From Serripes groenlandicus (taxonomy: Eukaryota > Mollusca > Bivalvia > Cardiida > Cardiidae), in NCBI GenBank assembly GCA_031761405.1, contig JASEVX010000012.1:22216860-22280859 (forward strand): a stretch of 64,000 nt of DNA. Reading direction: 5' to 3'. The notes under the pieces are model-generated. The model ran no database searches. It was not told where the DNA came from and worked only from the letters and a program-made list of their open reading frames with translations. Both the position numbers and the translations under genes were made by a program. Below, in pieces: positions 55,105-62,162 of this stretch. Within the stretch, counting starts at the first letter, position 1. Each line of letters starts with the position of its first letter.

Positions 55105-55334
55105 TTAACCCTTTCCCTCATATAGACGCTTTCTGACGCCTCTGCAGCAGACAGCTTTTTGAAAACTTAGTGAAAAAAGAAGAAATTGCACAAAACTTGC
55201 AATTTCTCCTTTTGCCACAATGTTTTCCACTTTTTGTCATAGGTTATCCATTCAATTATGGAGATTTTCTATGTTTTGACAAAATAGGTTCAAAGTCTTC
55301 TGCTGCAGAATTGTTGTATGAGGGAAAGGGTTAA
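55105..55334 (+). mobile_element. M1, full length (230 bp)
   Basis: Hairpin GCACAAAACTTGC has one unpaired base. The 5' flank is shared with 47911. Confidence 0.94.
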
Positions 55335-55337
55335 GTC

Positions 55338-55770
55338 ATTTTTCCACACACACACATACATACACAATCTACAGCAGCCGACTTTAAATGTATATATAGG
55401 AAAAACTATCGAAAATCTCTCTTCTCCCTTTCCCTCATACAACAATTCTGCAGCAGACGACTTTAAACATATTTTGTCAAAAGATGGAAAATCTCTATAA
55501 TTGAATGGATAACCTATGACAAAAAGTGGAAAACATTGTGGTAAAAGGAGAAATTGCACGTCTTGTGCAATTTCTTCTTTTGTCACTATGTTTTCAAAAA
55601 GCTGTCTGCTGCAGAGGCGTCAGAAAGCGTCTATATGAGGGAAAGGGTTATTGAAAGTATGACTATTGAATAGAGTTGAGCAGTTTCTCGATTTTTTAGC
55701 CACAATGTTTTCCAAATGTCGTCTGCTTCATAGGCGTCAGAAAGCTTCTGTATGCGGAGGAAAAGGTTGA
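55338..55770. mobile_element. M1 inserted in an older M1-related copy
   Basis: Outer pieces are 55338-55430 and 55652-55770 (AGCCACAATGTTTTCCAAAT). The inner minus M1 is 55430-55651 with hairpin GCACGTCTTGTGC. Confidence 0.75.
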
Positions 55771-55902
55771 AATGTGAGAATGTCAGGTTTCATGCATGAC
55801 TGTGTTTCTGACTTTGTGACATCGTTGTCACCTATATGTGTCACCAATTAATGTATTTCATATTTGTATTCATTAAATTCAAATTTAATTCTTTTCCTTA
55901 AT

Positions 55903-56088
55903 TAACCCTTGCCCACATCTCACTGACACATCTGCAGCAGACAAATTTTTGGAAAACCTGTTCAAAATTAGCAATGATTACTCTTTCTACTGTAATTATC
56001 AATTATTCTCTTTTCACATTTTCCGTATTTTTGCCAAGATGTTTTCAAAGTTGTCTGCTGTAGTTTTGTGTTGGAAATGGTTGAATAT
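55903..56088 (+). mobile_element. M1-B related, no hairpin
   Basis: TTAACCCTTGCCCACATCTC to TTGTGTTGGAAATGGTTGAA. Confidence 0.62.
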
Positions 56089-56177
56089 TAATTTTAATTC
56101 TTTTGCTTCATTTCTGATTCATTGCCAAACTTTTAGAAACAGGAAGTGATGTCTTCTGAAGTTTTTTGAAGACAATT

Positions 56178-56633
56178 TTAACCCTTTCCCACCTGCAGAT
56201 GCATTCTGAAGCCATAGTAGCAAACGACTTTTGGAAAACATTGTGGCCAAAGGTGAAATTGCTCATGATGAACAATTTCTCCTTTGGCCACAATGTTTTC
56301 AACTTTATTTAACAATTAAGCTATCATTTATGGAGATTTTTCAAGTTTTTGTCACTCTTTTCAAAGTCGTCTGCTGCAGATTTGCTGTACGTGGAAAAGG
56401 GGGGTTAACCCTTTCCCTCATACGACAATTCTGCAGCAGACGACTTTGAACATATTTTGTCAAAACATAGAAAATCTCAATAATTAAATGGATAACCTAT
56501 GACAAAAAGTGGAAAACATTGTGACAAAAGGAGAAATTGCACGTTCTGTGCAATTTCTTCTTTTGTCACTATGTTTTCAAAAGACGTCTGCTGCAAATGC
56601 GTCGGAATGCGTCTGCAAGTGGGAAAGGGTTAA
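56178..56633. mobile_element. M1-B and M1 sharing one TTAA
   Basis: 56178-56408 is M1-B (CCCTTTCCCACCTGCAGATG). 56405-56633 has an M1 left end but a B right end (GTCTGCAAGTGGGAAAGGG). They join at GGGGGGTTAACCCTTTCC. Confidence 0.85.
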
Positions 56634-56636
56634 AAT

Positions 56637-56975
56637 GTAACCCTTTACTATCTGCAGAAACATCTCCAGCAGAAGACTTTTTCAATCAATGTGGCTAAAG
56701 GAGAAATTGATCATGATGAGCAATTTCTCCTTTTGCAACTATTATTTCAGCTATGTTCAATAAGTTTATTTTCATTTATAGTGATTTTATATCAAATTTA
56801 ACCTTGTCACACATTGTCTCAAAAGAAGAAATGAATATTTTCTTCCTTTTGCCACAATAGTTTCAGCTCTATTCAATAAATATGATTTTCATTTATAAAA
56901 AGATTTTCCATATTTTTGCGTAGATGTTTAAAATCAAAGTCGTTTGCTTATGATTTGTTGTAATTCGGAAAAAGT
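56637..56975. mobile_element. Decayed M1-B related copies
   Basis: Two collapsed hairpin halves (GATCATGATGAGCAATTTCT; ATATTTTCTTCCTTTTGCC) follow AACCCTTTACTATCTGCAG. Confidence 0.55.
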
Positions 56976-57166
56976 GTCTCGAATTTCACTTTCATATCAT
57001 TTTCCTATATTGACATCAATGTCCATCAAAATCACGAAAATCATTTGAAAACTTATTTTTAAACCTATTTAAAAAGCAATGACAATGATTTTGATATTGG
57101 TATGTGTTTGAATTTATAATAGTTCAGTCACACGTCTTTAATAAATTATGCTTAATTGATGAGCTC

Positions 57167-57785
57167 GACCCTTTTCAACTTGCAACAATTCTTCAGCAGA
57201 CAACTTTGAAAGCAGCTAGGAAACAAGATGGAAATGTTCTGTAATTGATATACTATTTTAGAATAGAGCACAGAATTTTGTGGGAAAAAAAGGGAGACAT
57301 TTCTTAATTATGAACCCAATGTTTTCAAAAGTTGTCTTCTGCAGCTGCATCAATATTTGTCAGCATGTGGGAATTGGTTAGATTGCTATTAATCATTATT
57401 GTGGTTAATTGTACTGTTATATTAACCCTTTCCCACATACAACAGCAAAATGCGAGGGCTTCATGTTCAAGATGTAGTTACATACGTTTTCCATGAAACC
57501 ATCAAAATGATTTTGAAAGTATCATGGTAAAACTTGAGAAAATCTCAGTCCATAAATGAAATTATTGTGGCATAAGGGAAAATTTCTCCTTTTGCCACAA
57601 CATTTAAAAAATAATTCTGCTGCAGATGGGTCAAAATGAGTTAATGACCTTACCTGTGTATAATTTTAAGATTCTTTATAACCCGTTTGCACATGTGGCC
57701 AAATTTAAAAAAATATTGACACAAATGGAGAAATTGCTCGTAATGAAGTTGTCTGCAGCAGACGCATCTGCATGTATAATCTGTT
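57167..57785. mobile_element. Diverged M1-related copies just before exon 5
   Basis: 57167-57380 is minus (ACCCTTTTCAACTTGCAACA). 57424-57650 starts CCCTTTCCCACATACAACAG. 57680-57775 is a scrap ending GTCTGCAGCAGACGCATCTG. All recur after the N gap. Confidence 0.6.
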
Positions 57786-57832
57786 CTGTTCTGTTCTTCT
57801 TGTTAATGAGGTTTTTTGTTTTTTAATTACAG

Positions 57833-57937
57833 GAAGCATGCAACAACATCATTTCTCATCCGTGCTACAAGGTGTGAGGTTTTTACACAACACACAAAGT
57901 CTGGGAAGTTACCCCACCCATTCTCCGCACCACCAAG
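57833..57937 (+). CDS. ITPRID-like: Exon 5 (linker exon) of the ITPRID-like gene
   Basis: The acceptor is TTTTAATTACAG and the donor is CCAAG/GTAATT. The exon has 2 leading bases, 34 codons and 1 trailing base. In the phase set by exon 3 or the alternative exon 1 it reads SMQQHHFSSVLQG then LHNTQSLGSYPTHSPHHQ, and its last base joins exon 60453 to give valine (HHQ-V-PDDEMKE). Another frame is also open, so phase matching decides the reading. The sequence is His/Ser/Gln-rich without a recognised domain. A near-identical copy sits at 62879-62983 after the N gap and is probably an assembly duplicate. Confidence 0.74.
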
Positions 57938-58085
57938 GTAATTAAAGTATACTCTTACTAGATTAGGTGTGAGTTATTTTCACAAAACACTAAGTCTGAT
58001 TTTAACTTACTTATTCATTTTACATCATTTGCAAAACAGCTTTCAGCTTATAAGTATCACTCTCAAAGTCTGCTTCCTTGATACT

Positions 58086-58443
58086 TAAGCCTTCCCTCAT
58101 ATAGACACTTTCTGATGCCTCTGCAGCAGATGGCTTTTTGAGAACATAGTGAGCAAAGAAGAAATTGCTCAAAACGTGCAATTTCTCCTTTTTACCACAA
58201 TGTAATCCACTTTTTGTCATAGGTTATCCATTCAATTCAAGAATGTTGTGTAAGTACTGGTGTGGGAAAGCCAGGAAAACATGGGTAGGTGCACTGACCG
58301 CCGTGATATGACCAAAGCTGTTGAAAGCGGCGTTAAACTCCAAACAAACAAACAAATCCATTCAATTATGAAGATTTTCTATGTTTTGACAAATACGTTC
58401 AAAGTTGTCTGCTGCAGAATTGACGTATGAGGGAAAGGGTTAA
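58086..58443 (+). mobile_element. M1 carrying a SINE insertion
   Basis: CCTTCCCTCATATAGACACT to GACGTATGAGGGAAAGGGTT, with hairpin GCTCAAAACGTGC imperfect. The SINE at 58242-58366 splits it at ATCCATTCAATT. The second copy is at 63132-63492. Confidence 0.85.
58242..58366 (+). mobile_element. SINE tail inserted in a MITE
   Basis: Begins TAAGTACTGGTGTGGGAAAG and ends GCCGTGATATGACCAAAGCT, GGCGTTAAACTCC and (AAAC)n. The MITE bases ATCCATTCAATT occur on both sides as a target duplication. The duplicate is at 63288-63413. Confidence 0.78.
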
Positions 58444-58563
58444 CCAGTACATGTACTTAAATTGCAACGTTTGCGCAGAAAAATACCAAGGCAGAACCTG
58501 CTCAACATGGGATTCAAACCCAGGACCTGTGGTATGAATTTTTCTCGACACTACCATGGTAAA

Positions 58564-58793
58564 GTTTAACCAGTTCCTACTTAAGGACAACTTCGACACA
58601 TTGTAGCTTACGACTTTTGAAAACACTGGCCAAAGGTGAAATTGCTCATAGAGAGCATTTTCTCATTTTTCCGTTATCAACTCGACTCAATTATTATTAT
58701 AATAATTATTTTGATTTAAAGAGATTAACTACAGTTGCCCACAAATGTTTTCAATGTTGTCTGCTGCAGATTTGTTGTATTTAGGAAAGGGTT
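58564..58793 (+). mobile_element. M1-B related copy
   Basis: TTTAACCAGTTCCTACTTAA to TTGTATTTAGGAAAGGGTTT. Confidence 0.65.
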
Positions 58794-59014
58794 TATCTCA
58801 TTTCATTGAGGGAAGTATCTGCATGCATAAGGTGTGAGGTTTTTACAAAATTAAAGTCTTTATATAGACTTTAATTGTTATATATGGGATAACTGCTTAT
58901 CTGACTGATATATATTTGGCATTCACATTGTTGCTGTCTATTATGAAGTACGGAAAATAGTAATAAATATACATAAAATATTTTATATCCTCATTGTGAT
59001 ATTTTTTTTACCTC

Positions 59015-59789
59015 ACCCGAGTCCCCGAGCATGAAGTGCTCAAGGTCAGTCAAGGTGATCTCCCATTGTCTTCTTCTCCTTTGTAACAAGTGAGTAAATT
59101 GGGATGAAACTTCACAGGAACCATCCTCTCAATGGCCTTCCCCAAAATTCTTCCTCTTTTTCTATCCATGTAGGATTCTTGTTTCCATGGCAACCATTTT
59201 TTTTGTAGAAACGTTCCTTCAAGGGGTAACCCTCTATAAGATTCTGTCAAGCTATGTTGATTGGTCGAAAAACATGGCCACCAGGGGGTGGGACTGTTTT
59301 GCTTTATATGGCTAAAGTTAAGCTTTAAGAACTTTCATCTCCTAAAATATCTGGCCATTTTTCAAATAATTTTGTAAAAAATTTCCATGTGTGACCCTCT
59401 ATCAGATTCTTACAAGCCATCTTGATTGGTCAAAAACATGGCCGCTAGGTGGCTTGGCTGTTTATACAGGTATAGTGAAATTTAAAAAATCTTCTCCAAT
59501 TGAAGTATGGAGCCGATTTCCACATAATTTTGTAAATTTGTTCCTTGGTTGACCCCTCCAAGCCATGTTGATTGGTCAAAAATCATGGCCGCCAGGGGTT
59601 TGGGCTGTTTTGCCGTATATGGCAATAGTGAGTTAATTTTTGCTTTATGGTGGTGGAGCGATACTGGTCCTCTTGTGCCTCTGGTATTAGCTTACTTGAC
59701 CGCAAAATGTGTTATTGTGGTTGTCATGACAAATCACATTACATTACTTAGTTGAGCGATCCAAGCCATCTGTCATCGCCCTCTTGTTT
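59015..59789 (+). mobile_element. Helitron-like element, 166-bp family, diverged
   Basis: The leader CACCCGAGTCCCCGAGC is followed by three to four diverged ~165-bp units (TTTTCAAATAATTTTGTA, GATTGGTCAAAAACATGG). It ends GAGCGATCCAAGCCATCTGT then CATCGCCCTCTTGTTT. Confidence 0.65.
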
Positions 59790-59865
59790 AATTACTTCTT
59801 AAGAATTTGACCATTTCAGAAAGATTGAATTTTTTTTTAATTGTTCTTGTATATTCTTAAAACAG

Positions 59866-59935
59866 TTTTAATCAAGACATTAATTCCGTTTCAAGTTTTA
59901 GAGACTTCCCAAAACGAAGAATATTTGCTACACCC
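59866..59935 (+). pseudogene. Older degenerate copy of the exon 6 start (copy 3)
   Basis: After TTAAAACAG the sequence reads NQDINSVSSFRDFPKRRIFA in one frame, aligning with EISSIPSVLDFPNRRFLA of exon 6. The matching frame is displaced by one base relative to the splice phase of exon 6, so it is probably dead. It lies 275 bp before copy 2. Confidence 0.55.
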
Positions 59936-60100
59936 CTTTACCACATACAACAAATCTACAGCAAACAACCTCTTGAATAGAGTTGAAAGCATGGCTACAC
60001 ATTTAAAATTTGCCCATTAATTATGAGCAATTTCTCCATTTGTCACAATGTTTTAAACGTTGTCTTCTGCAGGTGCATCAAAATGGAAAAGTTAATATTG
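59936..60100. mobile_element. Decayed M1-related sequence between duplicated exon starts
   Basis: ACCCCTTTACCACATACAAC to GTCTTCTGCAGGTGCATCAA. A similar relic at 60236-60345 is part of the exon-flank duplication. Confidence 0.55.
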
Positions 60101-60140
60101 TCTGTGTCAATTTAATGATAAACAATGACTCTTTAAACAG

Positions 60141-60235
60141 TTACAGATGATGTAGTGAAAGAGATTAGTTCTGTTCCAAGTTTTCTGGACCTTCCAGATT
60201 GGAGGTTCACACATTTGCTGCAGATGGCTCTCGAC
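60141..60235 (+). pseudogene. Duplicated copy of the exon 6 start (copy 2)
   Basis: It follows TTTAAACAG and reads, in the same phase as exon 6, TDDVVKEISSVPSFLDLPDW, then a stop about 34 codons in. Upstream intronic bases (GTCA[AG]TTTAATGA[TG]AAACAATG) are duplicated too, so this is a ~310-bp tandem duplication and not a retrocopy. If spliced in it would truncate the protein. The downstream part grades into MITE-like sequence. Confidence 0.7.
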
Positions 60236-60452
60236 AAATTGTACTGAATGGAGATAGTGCTCATGAGGAGGAATTTATTTCTTTTGGCACAATAGTTTTC
60301 AAAAGCGTCTGCTGCAGATTTTATGATTAATCATTGGTAGCTCTAGTTTATAATGTTTTCAAAGGTCGTCAAAATCCGATCGGTTAAAATGTCTCTGTAC
60401 ATGTAGCTGGAAAAGTTGTCAGTTTAATGAGAAACAATGTTTCTTTTATCAG

Positions 60453-61765
60453 TTCCAGATGATGAAATGAAAGAGATTAGTTCTATTCCAAGTGTTCTGG
60501 ACTTTCCAAATAGGAGGTTCCTTGCAAAGCAGGGATTTTACGGAAAACAGTATGCATCGATGCAGAAAAGACGAAAAGGCGATGACACCAGTACAAATCA
60601 ACAGCAGCAACCGAAGTCAATATCGGCAGAACAGCGGCGGAAGCAATTCCACCATTCCGGTCGCAGTAAGAACTGGTCGCTTACAGAGGATTCTTCTGAG
60701 ACCGATGATAGTGAAATGACAGACAAATCTGATCAACAAAAAGATAGTTTTGACCAGGGTTTAATGTTGCGAAGTTTTAGTGAACGTTTCAGTTCCGAGT
60801 CATCTTTAGAGAGTAGTGACTCATTTGGTGATAGGAGAGACGAACTAAGAAGACAGAATTCAATCAGTCATTTACGTAAACAATACCAAGATACAATTAG
60901 ACATAGTATGGATGTGTCGGATGGAGAAATACCTGTGTTTGATTCTGATTTAGGATCGCTTCAGATTGAATCGGATATTGAAGAAGGTAAAAACGATACA
61001 AAAAAGAAATTAGTTAAACAGCCATCGATTAGTGACATTCGTAAGCACCAGGTGGATCGATTAATGTCTGCGGCGGAAGACGATGGGGATTATTTTGCTC
61101 ATTCACTTAAAAGTAGTTGGCGTGATCCTTCACTAAAGCGATCTCAAAACTCCACACAGTCCACCCTAACTGAGTCGCCTGTAACACCAAAGGAATTCAG
61201 ATATTCATTTGACAAAACATTGCCAGATGGCGAAAATGAATTTACATTCCCGCCATCTGATGAAGGTGGCCATTCAAATAAATCGTTAAAAGAACAGTCA
61301 CCTGCTGTCAGTATTGTTATTGAAGATGAAAGTGACATGGAGGGGCAGATAATTCCAGAAAATACCAGTCATGTTCAATCTAATCCAAATGCATTAGCTC
61401 CCTTACATTTGATAAAGAGGACAGATTCTAGCAACACTATTGTGCCAGGTGACCTTGAACACAGTGACGGGGATTTGACCCCTAGGCCAGGGGACGTGAG
61501 CCCGGGTATGTTGCTACTCCCTCCAGGATTCATAGATAACAAACTTATTCAAGTAGATTCTTTATCTGAGTCGGCAAGCTCTTCTGCGACATGGACTACA
61601 GTGCTTCCAAATGATCAAGCTATTGAAAGTGTGAATTCAAAGCTGCTGAAAGATGCAGATTTAGTGCAATGTGATGCTTCCAGTTTGGAAGGTCAACAAA
61701 ATGCTGCCAATAATCTTTTAAGACCAGCTGTTCAACATCCGCAAGAATCATTCGAACTGGAAGAG
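60453..61765 (+). CDS. ITPRID-like: Exon 6: large Ser-rich exon ending in ESFELEE motif
   Basis: The acceptor TTTTATCAG ends at 60452. The exon has 2 leading bases and 437 codons, ending in phase 0 at GAAGAG/GTATTT. It starts PDDEMKEISSIPSVLDFPNR. The body is Ser/Asp/Glu-rich, with basic patches that look like phosphosites (RRQNS, VKQPS). A short motif occurs twice: NSISHLRKQYQDTIRHSM and PSISDIRKHQVDRLMSA. It ends QESFELEE. SSFA2 and TESPA1 have a closely similar D[ST]F[ED][ML]EEVQ motif after a variable region, which places this exon in the same gene as exon 3. Beyond the donor the frame runs into intron, and the following exon is not in the window. Confidence 0.86.
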
Positions 61766-61962
61766 GTATTTTTTTTTATTTATTTACAAATATAGTATCA
61801 TGGCTTTAACCCTTTCACAGTTTATGGTAAATGGTAACATCTGGTTTAAAGTGGATTCATCATTATAAAAGTATAAGACTTAGGTTCTTGAATCTTTATG
61901 AATGGCAAAAAGGCGATAGATATTTCTGTGACTTAAAGGTCAAGGGAATACAAGGGCCCTAT

Positions 61963-62162
61963 NNNNNNNNNNNNNNNNNNNNNNNNNNNNNNNNNNNNNN
62001 NNNNNNNNNNNNNNNNNNNNNNNNNNNNNNNNNNNNNNNNNNNNNNNNNNNNNNNNNNNNNNNNNNNNNNNNNNNNNNNNNNNNNNNNNNNNNNNNNNNN
62101 NNNNNNNNNNNNNNNNNNNNNNNNNNNNNNNNNNNNNNNNNNNNNNNNNNNNNNNNNNNNNN
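61963..62162. other. Assembly gap, 200 N
   Basis: Exactly 200 unknown bases, a typical fixed scaffolding gap and not a measured length. Confidence 0.99.

Larger units (their letters stand above)
2569..61765 (+). other. ITPRID-like: Gene span: ITPRID (SSFA2/KRAP/TESPA1)-like gene
   Basis: The span holds five + strand exons whose splice phases interlock: 2569-2608 (2 trailing bases), 4932-5033 (1 leading, 2 trailing), 29416-30479 (1 leading, 1 trailing), 57833-57937 (2 leading, 1 trailing), 60453-61765 (2 leading, 0 trailing). Introns are about 2.3, 24.4, 27.4 and 2.5 kb. Family members bind the IP3 receptor in the cytoplasm; that function is inferred from family membership. The true start lies upstream of the window and the C-terminus downstream of it. 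All the transposable elements listed, including the DIRS element in the second intron, lie in introns. Confidence 0.72.
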
